64,000 bases of DNA from Embleya sp040605455. Its GTDB lineage: Bacteria; Actinomycetota; Actinomycetes; Streptomycetales; Streptomycetaceae. Location: the NCBI RefSeq assembly GCF_040605455.1, contig NZ_JBEXCV010000004.1:62001-126000 (forward strand), in the 5' to 3' direction. A model generated the notes under the pieces. That model was not told the DNA's origin. It did not search any database and worked only from the letters and a program-made list of their open reading frames with translations. Shown here piece by piece: positions 53,880 to 63,836 of the stretch. The position numbers and the translations under genes are program-made. Each line of letters starts with the position of its first letter. Within the stretch, counting starts at the first letter, position 1.

Positions 53880-54557
53880 ATGGGGCACGAGTACTTGGGG
53901 GCGGGAATGCAGTGGGACTTCACTCGGACGCGGTTGCGTGAGGGGTACGCGATCGCCGACGTGGACGCGTTCCTGGCCTTGGTGCGCAGCAGCCTGGACG
54001 GCAGCGCCGCAGTGCCGCTGACGCCGGCTCAGGTGCGCGAGCAACAGTTCACCACGGTGCGGTTGCGCATGGGCTACGACGAGGACGAGGTCGACGCCGC
54101 ACTCGACGAGATCGAGGCCAGACTCGCGGCCCACGGCGGGGCGTGGGGCTCGCGTGGGCCACGGGTCGCGGACGCGAGAGGCGACCGGGCTGCGGACGGG
54201 CGTTGGGGCGCGGACGCGGGAACGGAGCGGCGCGCGGACGCGGACGAATCCCGCCCGGCGGCCGATCGGTTCGCCGAGGCGCGGGCCGAGGCGGACGTGA
54301 AGGCGGTGACCCTGCGGCCGGCCGGGGAGCGCTTCGACCCGGTCCGGCGCGGCTACGACCGGGAGACGGTCGACGCTTTGGTGAACCGGGTCGGCGAGGC
54401 ACTGCGAAGCCGGGTGCGGTTGTCCCCCGAGGAGGTCCTCGCCGACCGCTTCGACATCGCCCGCCGCGGCTACGACCGCGCCCAGGTGGACGCATGGCGC
54501 GGCCGCACCGCCGACCTACTCATCCGTCGCCGCCTGAACGACGCAGCGGGGGGCTGA
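53880..54557 (+). CDS. DivIVA-repeat protein
   Basis: A 225-residue protein with four DivIVA-type N-terminal motifs: FTRTRLREGYAIADVDAFL, FTTVRLRMGYDEDEVDAAL, FDPVRRGYDRETVDALVNRV and FDIARRGYDRAQVDAWRGRT. DivIVA proteins bind curved membrane and organise polar growth in actinomycetes. Normal ones have one such motif plus a long coiled coil, whereas this one is four motifs with a 60-residue Arg/Ala/Asp linker and no long coil. ATG at 53880; ATG at 53907 is an alternative. Function inferred only by domain. Confidence 0.8.
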   Translation: MGHEYLGAGMQWDFTRTRLREGYAIADVDAFLALVRSSLDGSAAVPLTPAQVREQQFTTVRLRMGYDEDEVDAALDEIEARLAAHGGAWGSRGPRVADARGDRAADGRWGADAGTERRADADESRPAADRFAEARAEADVKAVTLRPAGERFDPVRRGYDRETVDALVNRVGEALRSRVRLSPEEVLADRFDIARRGYDRAQVDAWRGRTADLLIRRRLNDAAGG

Positions 54558-54685
54558 ACGAGGGGGTCGGCGCGCACCGGGCCGGTGCCTGGCGGACATC
54601 GCGGCGCCGCGAGTCGGAACGACCGGCCGCCGGACCCGTGCCTGGTACGGCCCGGCCGAGTCGACCCGGGTGCGCCGTCATCCGC

Positions 54686-55822
54686 TCACTCCACCGCGGT
54701 CGCACCCGTTCGGATCACCTGCCTGATCGCCTCCCCGCCCGCCAGGGCCTCCATCGCCTCGTTGAGGTCGGTCAGGGGTACCGTCGCGGTGTGCAGGTGC
54801 TCGACCGGCATCAGGCCGGCGCGCCACAGCGCCAGGTAGCGCGGGATGTCCCGGCGCGGCACCGCGTCGCCCATGTACGAGCCGATCAGCGACTTGCCCT
54901 CACCCGCGAAGGCCAACGCCGGTACCGCGTCCAGCGTGCGGCCCGGTGCGGGCAGGCCGACGGAGACCACGCGGCCGCCCCGGTCCACCGCGGCCAGGCA
55001 GTCCGCGACCACGGCCGCGCTGCCGACCGCCTCGATCGCGACGTCGAGGCCGCCGTCGGTGAGGTCGCGGATCGCGGTGACCGCGTCGGCCGGGTCGAAC
55101 GCGTGCGACGCGCCCAGGCGCAGGGCCAGTTCGCGCTTGGCCGGCATCGGGTCGACCGCGACGATCGGGTACGCACCCACCGCCCGTGCGCCGAGCACCG
55201 CGGAGAGCCCGACCCCGCCGAGGCCGAACACCGCGACCGACTGGCCGGGCCGGACCGCCGCCGTGTTGATCACGGCGCCCGCACCGGTGAGCACCGCGCA
55301 GCCGAACATCGAGGCCACCTCAAACGGCACGTCGCGCGGGATCGGCACCACCGATTCCTGGGCCACCACCGCGAATTCGGCGAACGCGGAGACCCCGAGC
55401 TGGTGGTGCACCACGTCGCCGGCGGCATCCCGCAGCAGCGCGGGCCCGTGCAGGAGCCCGCCCGAGCCGTTGGCCGTGGCGGCGGCCGAGCACAGTGCCG
55501 GCCGGCCCTCGTCGCAGCGCGTGCAGTGGCCGCAGCTGGGCACGAACACGAGCGCGACGTGCTCGCCCGGCGCGACCCGGTCCACGCCTGGCCCGACCGC
55601 CTCGACCACGCCGACCGCCTCGTGCCCGAGCGCCATCGGCAGCGGCCGGACCCGGTCGCCGTTGACCACGGACAGGTCGGAGTGGCACAGGCTCGCGGCG
55701 GCGATCCGGACCAATACCTCGCCCTCGCGCGGGTCGCCGAGTTCGACCTCCTCGATCGCGACGGGCCGGCTCACCTGATATGGACGCTCCCGCGATATCC
55801 CGCGCAGGACGGCCGCCCGCAT
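54686..55822 (-). CDS. Zinc-dependent alcohol dehydrogenase
   Basis: A 378-residue MDR-family dehydrogenase. Catalytic zinc ligands are in ASLCHSDLSVVNGDRVRPLP and GHEAVGVVEAVGPGV; structural zinc cysteines are in PSCGHCTRCDEGRPALC; and the NAD site is VAVFGLGGVGLSAVLGARAV. It belongs with class III-type alcohol/formaldehyde dehydrogenases by sequence look, with a short C-terminal domain. It is the last gene of the glycerol/polyol operon, two bases after the ABM gene. The substrate is probably an alcohol or aldehyde from that pathway. Confidence 0.88.
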   Translation of the reverse strand: MRAAVLRGISRERPYQVSRPVAIEEVELGDPREGEVLVRIAAASLCHSDLSVVNGDRVRPLPMALGHEAVGVVEAVGPGVDRVAPGEHVALVFVPSCGHCTRCDEGRPALCSAAATANGSGGLLHGPALLRDAAGDVVHHQLGVSAFAEFAVVAQESVVPIPRDVPFEVASMFGCAVLTGAGAVINTAAVRPGQSVAVFGLGGVGLSAVLGARAVGAYPIVAVDPMPAKRELALRLGASHAFDPADAVTAIRDLTDGGLDVAIEAVGSAAVVADCLAAVDRGGRVVSVGLPAPGRTLDAVPALAFAGEGKSLIGSYMGDAVPRRDIPRYLALWRAGLMPVEHLHTATVPLTDLNEAMEALAGGEAIRQVIRTGATAVE

Positions 55823-55824
55823 CC

Positions 55825-56145
55825 TCACTGGGCGTCCTCGACGGCGGCCTCGATCGCGGTTCGAGGGGTCAGCCGCACGACGTCCCGGCTCTCCAGCAGC
55901 GGCACCACTTGTGCGAGCACGATGTCGCGGAAGTGTGCGGAGGCGCAGTGCGCGGTGAAGTCGGCCTCGGCGTCGTACTCCTCGTACAGCACGATCGTGC
56001 GCGCGTCCTCGACGCCCTGGTGCACCCGGTAGCCACGGCAACCGGGTTCGGCCAGCGAACGTCGGGTCATCTCGTCGAGCAGCGCGAGGACCTGCTCCTG
56101 CGTGTCCGGGTTGGTGCGGTAGCGGGCGACGACAACGTAACTCAC
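55825..56145 (-). CDS. ABM-domain monooxygenase-like protein
   Basis: A 106-residue antibiotic-biosynthesis-monooxygenase (ABM) domain: VVVARYRTNPDTQEQVLALL, RRSLAEPGCRGYRVHQG, TIVLYEEYDAEADFTAH. Such dimeric ferredoxin-like proteins include quinol monooxygenases and heme-degrading enzymes. The GTG start overlaps the GlpP stop (GTGA). Its role in the polyol operon is unknown; it may handle a reactive aldehyde or quinone side product. Confidence 0.82.
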   Translation of the reverse strand: MSYVVVARYRTNPDTQEQVLALLDEMTRRSLAEPGCRGYRVHQGVEDARTIVLYEEYDAEADFTAHCASAHFRDIVLAQVVPLLESRDVVRLTPRTAIEAAVEDAQ

Positions 56146-56825
56146 GGTGTGTTTCTCCTACTTGCCGATGAAACAGACGAACCAGAGGAGGATGAAGGCG
56201 GCTTGAGCGCCGCGAGCCGGTCGCGGCGCAGGTCCCACAGCCGGGGGTCGGACGTGGCCACGGCGACCGCGCCGAGCGCGAGCGCGGCGGCCGCGTCCTC
56301 GGCGGTCTCCACGAAGCCGGCCGCGACGAACGGCGACATCGCGCGTTTGGCCTCGGGGGTCATCCGGGCCACGATCGGCGACGGCATGATCTCGACCAGG
56401 TCCGGGCCGCCGCGGGCGATGGCGTCGGTGCTGCGGCGCATGTTCGAGCGGTCGGTGACGAACACCTTCTGCATGGTCAGCAGCCCGAGCGGGCGGCCCT
56501 TCTCCATCAGCGACAGCCGGGTGCTGACCATGCCGTGCGCGCCCATCGCCTTGAGGAATTCCAGGGCCCCCTTGTCCTGGGCCAGGCCCGGGCAGCTGTC
56601 CACGTTGACGAACACCGTCTTGCCCGCCTTGCCGAGCAGCTGCACGATGTTCGGCAGCTGCCCGACCGGGATGGACGCGAGGATGCACACCTGCGCCGGC
56701 GCACCGAGGAAGTTCTGTAGGCGCTGGGGTCCGATGATCGAGGCGATCACCGGAACCTCGGCGAAGGCGGACGACAACACCGAGGACATCCGGGGAGCGC
56801 TCGCGGGGCGTTGACTGGCGTTCAT
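56142..56825 (-). CDS. glpP: GlpP-family glycerol-3-phosphate-responsive antiterminator
   Basis: A 227-residue protein of the GlpP family. VPVIASIIGPQRLQNFLGAP, VNVDSCPGLAQDKGALEFLK, MVSTRLSLMEKGRPLGLLT, QKVFVTDRSNMRRSTDAIAR and PDLVEIMPSPIVAR are the conserved blocks. In Bacillus GlpP binds glycerol 3-phosphate and an RNA hairpin ahead of glpD, letting polymerase pass. Here it lies in the operon itself, and a strong hairpin is found ahead of glpD. The last 20 residues (Ser-rich) are unusual. GTGA overlap with the next gene. Confidence 0.87.
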   Translation of the reverse strand: MNASQRPASAPRMSSVLSSAFAEVPVIASIIGPQRLQNFLGAPAQVCILASIPVGQLPNIVQLLGKAGKTVFVNVDSCPGLAQDKGALEFLKAMGAHGMVSTRLSLMEKGRPLGLLTMQKVFVTDRSNMRRSTDAIARGGPDLVEIMPSPIVARMTPEAKRAMSPFVAAGFVETAEDAAAALALGAVAVATSDPRLWDLRRDRLAALKPPSSSSGSSVSSASRRNTP

Positions 56826-56853
56826 GACCTACCTGCGCTGGGTCTCGGCCGCC

Positions 56854-58395
<1,542 letters not shown>

Positions 58396-58428
58396 TGCTG
58401 TGCTCCTTCGGGTCCGGCGAGTCGTCGG

Positions 58429-58491
58429 GTGCTGCGGGTGCCGTGCGTGCCGTGGGTGCCGTGAGTGCCGTGCGTACTGTGCGTGCCGTGG
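58429..58491. repeat. Seven-unit 9-bp tandem repeat between glpD and oxidase gene
   Basis: Units of GTGCCGTGC/GTGCCGTGG repeat at 58438-58491 with one degenerate unit before (58429). It fills the spacer just after the glpD stop on the minus strand, where it reads CACGGCACG in the transcript. Confidence 0.9.
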
Positions 58492-58492
58492 G

Positions 58493-60247
58493 TCATGCGC
58501 GTTTCGCGGGCGCGGCGGTGCCTGCGGATGCCTTGGGCGCCTTGGGTGCCTGGGAGATCGCAGATGCCGGGGATGCTTCGGAGTCGCCGAGCAGGACCGC
58601 CTTCTCGTGCCGCACGGCCGCGAGGTAGTCGGCGACCTGTCGCTCGATCTGCGCTGCGGACAGGCCCAGTTCGGCGCCGAGCAGGCGACCCACCTCGGGC
58701 GCGGCGGCGGCCGACGCGTCGCGAGCGAACAGGCGCGAGCGGGTGCGTCGGGAGAGCACGTCGTCCACCGAGCGGGCCATCTCCGAGCGGGCCGCGTAGA
58801 CCACTTCGGCCCGGATGTACGGCATGCCCGCCACCACCGGCTCGGCCAGCGTGGCGTCCTCGGCGAGCAGGTCGGAGACGAATCGGGCCTCGGTGCCGTA
58901 GCGCTCGCCCAGGTGCGCGGCCAGTCCGCCGGAGGCGGCGACCGCCTCGGCATCGTAGCCGGCACCGCCGATCAGCGAGAGGTTGGCGGTGCGGCTGCGG
59001 CCCTTGCGGCCGAGTACCTCCATCACCTTGTCGATCACCAGTTCGCCCATGTGCCGGCTGGTGGTGAGCTTGCCGCCGGTGACGGTGACCATGCCACCGC
59101 GACCGACCGCGATGTGGTGGTCGCGGCTCATGTCGAGGGTGGCGCCCTCCTTCTTGCCCACCAGCGGACGCAGCCCGCCGATGCTGCCGACCACGTCGTC
59201 CGGGGTGAGCTTGCCCTCGAACGCGGTGTTGGCGCCATCGAGCAGGAACTCCATCTCCGGGCGCGTGCAGTGCACGTCGTCGACGGAGCCGCGGTAGTCC
59301 TCGTCGGTGGTGCCCAAAACGACCGCGTCGCCCCAGCGCGTGCACGTCGCGCGTCGGGCCCGGCCCGGGATGGGCACGGTGACCGTGCAGTCGATCCGGA
59401 CCTTGCTCCACGGCACCACGATGTGCACGCCCTTGGCGGGCCGTACCTGCGGCTCGTGCCCGGTGTCGGCCATCGCGTCGACCGCGTCGCTCCACACGCC
59501 GGTCGCGTTGACCACCGCCGAGGCGCGTACGTCGAACCGCTCGCCGTCCACCTCGACCCGGGCACCCGCCGCGCGACCGCGTTCGTCCAGGACCCGGTCC
59601 GCCTTGGCGCCGTTGAGCACGGTGGCACCGAGCGCGGCGGCGGTACGCACGATGGTCAGCACCAGCCGCGCGTCGTCGGCGCGGCCGTCGAAGTACATCA
59701 GCCCGCCCTTGAGGTGGTCCGCGCGCAGTGTGGGGGCGTGCGCGAGCACCTCGTCGACGGTCAGCCGCTGGTGCAGCTTGCCGATCCGCCAGCCGCCGAC
59801 CAGGTCGTAGGTCCACAGCAGACCCTCGAAGCCCTTGGCCAGCCGGGCGTCGAAGATCCCCTCCTTCTCCAGGATCGGGAACAGGAACGGCAGTCGGTGC
59901 ACCAGATGCGGTGCGTTCTTGCGGAAGCGGTGCCGCTCCAGCAGCGAGTGCCGGACCAGGTTGACGTTGCCCTGCTCGATGTAGCGCAGGCCGCCGTGCA
60001 CCATCTTGGACGACTTGGAGGAAGTACCCGAGGCGAAGTCGTCCTTCTCCACCAGGGCCACGTCCAGACCGCGCGAGGCCGCGTCGAGAGCGGCGTACGC
60101 GCCGGTGACGCCGCCGCCGATCACGAGCACGTCGAACACGTGGTCCGCCAGCCGGCGCTTGGCCCGGCTCCGGTCGAGAAGCAGCGGCTTCCCTCTCGTG
60201 GCCGCCGCTGACGCACGCCGAGGCTTGCGGGCGGGCAAGGTGATCAC
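58493..60247 (-). CDS. glpD: Glycerol-3-phosphate dehydrogenase, FAD-dependent
   Basis: Oxidises glycerol 3-phosphate to dihydroxyacetone phosphate at the membrane, passing electrons to quinone. The 584-residue protein has the FAD site VLVIGGGVTGAYAALDAASRG, the family motifs GTSSKSSKMVHGGLRYIEQG, LRPLVGKKEG and TVTGGKLTTSRHMG, and a C-terminal helical domain. The last 30 residues are Ala/Pro/Ser-rich, an extra tail. GTG at 60247 has CAGGAG eight bases upstream. A perfect hairpin lies 23 bases before the start. An erythritol-phosphate dehydrogenase (EryB-like) is a less likely alternative. Confidence 0.92.
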   Translation of the reverse strand: MITLPARKPRRASAAATRGKPLLLDRSRAKRRLADHVFDVLVIGGGVTGAYAALDAASRGLDVALVEKDDFASGTSSKSSKMVHGGLRYIEQGNVNLVRHSLLERHRFRKNAPHLVHRLPFLFPILEKEGIFDARLAKGFEGLLWTYDLVGGWRIGKLHQRLTVDEVLAHAPTLRADHLKGGLMYFDGRADDARLVLTIVRTAAALGATVLNGAKADRVLDERGRAAGARVEVDGERFDVRASAVVNATGVWSDAVDAMADTGHEPQVRPAKGVHIVVPWSKVRIDCTVTVPIPGRARRATCTRWGDAVVLGTTDEDYRGSVDDVHCTRPEMEFLLDGANTAFEGKLTPDDVVGSIGGLRPLVGKKEGATLDMSRDHHIAVGRGGMVTVTGGKLTTSRHMGELVIDKVMEVLGRKGRSRTANLSLIGGAGYDAEAVAASGGLAAHLGERYGTEARFVSDLLAEDATLAEPVVAGMPYIRAEVVYAARSEMARSVDDVLSRRTRSRLFARDASAAAAPEVGRLLGAELGLSAAQIERQVADYLAAVRHEKAVLLGDSEASPASAISQAPKAPKASAGTAAPAKRA

Positions 60248-60269
60248 AACATCAACTCCTGGGGTCTGT

Positions 60270-60296
60270 CCGGCGGTTCGATGACCGAACCGCCGG
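60270..60296 (-). promoter_or_regulatory. Perfect hairpin in the glpD leader (candidate GlpP target)
   Basis: CCGGCGGTTCG (60270-60280) and CGAACCGCCGG (60286-60296) make an 11-base-pair stem with a five-base loop, ending about 23 bases before the glpD start codon and just before its ribosome site. No T-run follows. Given glpP in the same operon, it is a natural candidate for the glycerol-3-phosphate antitermination element. Confidence 0.6.
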
Positions 60297-60446
60297 GTGG
60301 TACGTGGTGCGGGTGGCCTCGCGGCCGGCCAAGGGTGGATGTCCTGGGGTCGGGCCGCCCCGGGTCTCGGGTGGCCTCGGGCGGGTGGCCTCGGGCCGAC
60401 CGCGCTGCGGGTGGTCGCGGCCGGCCGGGTGGCGCGGGCCCGCGCC

Positions 60447-61982
60447 TCAGTCGAGGTGCGGCGCGAGCACGGTCTGCCACGTGGCCCGCTGTTCCTCGCG
60501 TTGTTCGGGGGTGGTGGTCGGCGTGAAGACTCGGCCGCGCGGTTGCGCCTCGACCACCTCTTCGAGCGAGGACCACAAGCCCTCACGGACGCCGGCCAGG
60601 TAGGCGGTGCCGCGCAGGCTCGCGGTCGCCGAGTCCGCGGCGCGCTCCAGCGGCAGGCCGACGATGTCCGCCTGGATCTGCATCAGCGTGTCGCTGCCGG
60701 CCACGCCGCCGCCCATCCGCAACCGCCCGAACGGCGCGCGCATGGTCTCGGCGACGCCGTCGATCAGATCGCATACGGAGTGCGCGATCCCGTCCAACAC
60801 GGCGCGGGCCACGTCGGCCCGGGTGGTGGCCAGGGTCAGGCCGCTGAGCGCGGCCTGTGCCTCGGGCCGCCACGCGGGGGTGCGGATGCCGGCCAGCGCG
60901 GGCACGAACCACTCGCGCCGACTCGACCCGGCCTGACTCCGGGCCTGCGTGGCGAGTTCGCCGATCTCCGCCGGTGAGGCGAAGAAGCCCAGGTCGTCGC
61001 ACAACCAGCGCAGTGCCGACCCGGTGGTGGAGCAGTACGCCTCCAGGCTGAAGTGGGTGGTCTCGCCCTGCCGCCAACCGGGCTGCGCCAGCACACCGGT
61101 CACGCCCGGGATCGGCAGCGCGGGGGTGTCCCCGGTGGCTGCGTCCACGAACGTGCCGGTGCCGTACACGCACATGCCCTGTCCGGCGGCCAGTCCGCCG
61201 AGCGCGATCAGCGCCGCGTGCTGGTCGCCCATGACGGCGGCCAACGGCAGCTCTACGCCCAGGAGTTCGGGATCGATGCGGCCGTAACCGAGGTCGTCGT
61301 CGGCGAACAGATCGGGCAACAGGTCAAGCGGGTAACCCAGTTGCCCGATCCACTCGTGATCCCAGGCGTGTTCGCGGAGCAGGTAGGCGCCGACCGAACC
61401 GGCGTTGCTCGCCGACACGGCGTGCGCGGCCCCGCCGGTGAACTTCCAGGCCAGCCAGGTGTCCACGGTGCCGAACAACAGCGCCCCGGCCGCGTGGGCC
61501 GCGGCCACCTCGGGCTGCTCGGCGATCTGCCGGGCGGCCCACAGGAACGGCGCCCTGCTGCCCACCGGCCGACCGAGCCGGGCGGTGAGCCGCTCGTCCC
61601 ACTCGGCCTCGTAGGCGAGCAGGTCCCGGGCGTACCGCCGGTCCTGCCACACACAGGCCGGCACCAGCGGCCGGCCGGTGCGCCGATCCCACAACATCGC
61701 GGTGGCCCGCTGGGTGGACAGCGCGAGTGCGGCGATCTCGACGTCGTTCGCGCGCGCCCAGGCCAGCGCCTCGCGACAGACGGTCAACGTGGCCGTCCAG
61801 ATTTCCACCGGGTCCTGTTCGACCGAGTGTTCGTCGGGATGCCGCACCGCAATCTGCCGGTACGCCACGTGGCCCACCGTCCCGGAGTCCAGCACGACTC
61901 CGGCCCGGGTCCCCGTGGTGCCCTCGTCCACGGACAGGATGCCGAGGCGCCGTCCGGGAGCGTGCAACGTCTTCGTCATCAC
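60447..61982 (-). CDS. glpK: FGGY-family kinase, glycerol kinase-like
   Basis: A 511-residue sugar/polyol kinase. ILSVDEGTTGTRAGVVLDSG is the N-terminal phosphate loop, HSVEQDPVEIWTATL and ALALSTQRATAMLWDRRTG are FGGY-family motifs, CVWQDRR and GVTGVLAQPGWRQGE follow, and GRLRMGGGVAGSDTLMQIQA is the C-terminal signature. It resembles GlpK but several active-site segments differ, so another polyol such as erythritol is possible. GTG 61982 and ATG 61979 are adjacent starts. It phosphorylates the substrate taken up by the MFS transporter upstream and feeds GlpD. Confidence 0.87.
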   Translation of the reverse strand: MMTKTLHAPGRRLGILSVDEGTTGTRAGVVLDSGTVGHVAYRQIAVRHPDEHSVEQDPVEIWTATLTVCREALAWARANDVEIAALALSTQRATAMLWDRRTGRPLVPACVWQDRRYARDLLAYEAEWDERLTARLGRPVGSRAPFLWAARQIAEQPEVAAAHAAGALLFGTVDTWLAWKFTGGAAHAVSASNAGSVGAYLLREHAWDHEWIGQLGYPLDLLPDLFADDDLGYGRIDPELLGVELPLAAVMGDQHAALIALGGLAAGQGMCVYGTGTFVDAATGDTPALPIPGVTGVLAQPGWRQGETTHFSLEAYCSTTGSALRWLCDDLGFFASPAEIGELATQARSQAGSSRREWFVPALAGIRTPAWRPEAQAALSGLTLATTRADVARAVLDGIAHSVCDLIDGVAETMRAPFGRLRMGGGVAGSDTLMQIQADIVGLPLERAADSATASLRGTAYLAGVREGLWSSLEEVVEAQPRGRVFTPTTTPEQREEQRATWQTVLAPHLD

Positions 61983-62045
61983 AGCCCTTTCGGTCCGAAA
62001 TATCCGTTTGCGATCTCCGCGTGAGTCTTTCGCGGGAGGTCTCCG

Positions 62046-63518
62046 TCAGCGGGTGACCAGCGCGGGATTCTCGGGATTCGCCGGATTCGCGGGCGGCTCG
62101 GTGAGCATCGGCACGTCCGGGTCCTCGTCGGGCGAGACGGCCCGGGTCGGGTCCCACTTGATCGCGACGCACGTGAGCAGGCCCAGCAGCGGGACGATCG
62201 CCAGGACCAGGAACGTCTTGTCCAGGCCGATGCCGTCCTTGATCTGCGGGAACAGGTACAGCCCCGCCACGCTGCCGAAGCTGCCGATCATCCCGGTGAC
62301 GCCGGTGCCCAGGGTGCGCACCTCACTGCGGTAGGACAGCGCGGCGATCGACTTGCCGTTCGCGCCCGGGCCGGCCGAGTGACAGAAGATGAACAGCGCC
62401 GGGAGGATGAACGCGATCCAGGTCGGCACCCGGTCGAAGGTCAGGCCCATCCCGACGAGCATCACGAACACGCCGCCGAAGCCGAGCGCCGAGCTGATCC
62501 GCAGTCCGAGCTTTCGGGCGAAGTACGCGGAGAGGATGCCGCCGACGATGCCGAAGGCGTTGAACACCATCGAGCCGATGGTGGCCTTCTCGAAGCTGTT
62601 GCCGAAGATCGCCAGGCTGATCACCGGCAGGTACCAGCCGACCGCGAAGTACTGCATGGACTGGGCGAGCGAGATGGCCGAGGACAGCAGGGTGCGGGGC
62701 AGGTACTTGCCGCGGAACAGGATCCCGGCCTGCTTCATGCCCACGTTCGGCGGCACCTCGTCCGCGTCCGCGTCGTCGGGCACGGCTCCGGCGGCGGCCG
62801 GCTTGGCGGCGACGGCCTCGATCCCGTAGATCCGGTGCAGGTTGCGCACCGCGTCCTCCAGGCGACCCTTGGTGGCCAGCCAGGTGGGGCTCTCCACGAG
62901 GAAGGCCCACTGGAGCAGGAACAGGGACAGTGCGATCACCCCGGCCGAGCCGACCGACCAGCGCCAGATGTCCGCGCCGACGTCGAACTTGAAGCAGATC
63001 AGGGTGAGCAGCAGGTTGCCGGTGGTGGCGATGTACCAGATGCCCTGCCACAGGTTGAGCCGCCCGCGCAGCGACTTGGGCGTGTACTCGGCGAGCAGCG
63101 CCATCGCCACCGCGAAGTCGACGCCATAGGCCATGCCGACCAGGACTCGGCCGATCCACACCACGGTGAAGTCGTCGGCGGTGGCCGCGATCACCGCGCC
63201 GGCCAGCGCGAACAGCTTGGCCATCAGCAGCGGGGGCACCCGCCCGATCCGAGTGGCCAACCACCCGCCGATCGGATTGAACAGGATCGCGAGAGCCGGC
63301 GCGGTGGCGGTGAGGATGGAGACCTGAGTACTGCTCAGGTCCATCTGCTTCGTCATCGGGGCGAGCCCGGCGCCGAGCGCGGCGTTGGAGTACGCGTCGA
63401 GGAAGAGGCCCCCGAACACGAGGAACCAGATGACCTTGGCCCGACCGGAGATTCTCCCCAGTCGGTCGATGAGCGCGACGACGTCCTTGACGCCTCTGAC
63501 GCTCTGCTGCTGTGCCAT
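62046..63518 (-). CDS. MFS transporter, probable polyol/sugar uptake
   Basis: A 490-residue major facilitator with twelve predicted helices. NPIGGWLATRIGRVPPLLM is the loop 2-3 motif, VGMAYGVDFAVAMALLAEYTPKSLRGRL the helix 4 / loop signature of the sugar-porter branch, and FLVESPTWLATKGRLEDA the central-loop PESP-like motif. The end is Pro/Glu-rich. ATG at 63518 has GAGGA upstream. It is the first gene of the operon and lies 112 bases after the predicted start of transcription. Confidence 0.88.
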   Translation of the reverse strand: MAQQQSVRGVKDVVALIDRLGRISGRAKVIWFLVFGGLFLDAYSNAALGAGLAPMTKQMDLSSTQVSILTATAPALAILFNPIGGWLATRIGRVPPLLMAKLFALAGAVIAATADDFTVVWIGRVLVGMAYGVDFAVAMALLAEYTPKSLRGRLNLWQGIWYIATTGNLLLTLICFKFDVGADIWRWSVGSAGVIALSLFLLQWAFLVESPTWLATKGRLEDAVRNLHRIYGIEAVAAKPAAAGAVPDDADADEVPPNVGMKQAGILFRGKYLPRTLLSSAISLAQSMQYFAVGWYLPVISLAIFGNSFEKATIGSMVFNAFGIVGGILSAYFARKLGLRISSALGFGGVFVMLVGMGLTFDRVPTWIAFILPALFIFCHSAGPGANGKSIAALSYRSEVRTLGTGVTGMIGSFGSVAGLYLFPQIKDGIGLDKTFLVLAIVPLLGLLTCVAIKWDPTRAVSPDEDPDVPMLTEPPANPANPENPALVTR

Positions 63519-63637
63519 GTACCCGTCCTCGGAAAAAGGAAGGACCGGTCGGCGACACGCGAGCGCTAACGCGTAGGAGGGCACAGCGAAGCCACCGACA
63601 GGTGGTCTTCGTCTGTTCCTGCCAAAGAATGATCTGG

Positions 63638-63666
63638 ACCTTATGAGGGACATTTGGGGGTGTCAA
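63638..63666 (-). promoter_or_regulatory. Near-consensus promoter for the polyol operon
   Basis: On the minus strand TTGACA (63661-63666) is followed at an exact 17-base spacing by TAAGGT (63638-63643). Transcription should start near 63630, leaving a leader of about 110 bases before the MFS gene, containing a small CCACC/GGTGG hairpin. Confidence 0.85.
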
Positions 63667-63738
63667 GGGTCCTGATCGGGTGTGATGCGGGTTGCACCCC
63701 CACTGATCTGCCTTATCTGTCCGTCAAGGTTGATCAGA

Positions 63739-63830
63739 GTTCATCAGGACTCACCCCGCCGATGCTCCCCGTGGACTCCCTCAACTCCCCACGCGCTCCC
63801 CGTGACGAACCCTGATGAACCCTGGTGAAC
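63739..63830. promoter_or_regulatory. Repeated 10-base boxes upstream of the operon promoter
   Basis: GTTCATCAGG (63739-63748) is the exact inverse of CCTGATGAAC (63811-63820), which is followed at once by the near-copy CCTGGTGAAC (63821-63830). These may be operator boxes for the regulator gene just upstream. Confidence 0.5.
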
Positions 63831-63836
63831 GGCAGG

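Noticed and set aside
58429..58491. CRISPR-like array
   Set aside because: Repeats are 9 bases with no spacers; it is a simple tandem repeat.
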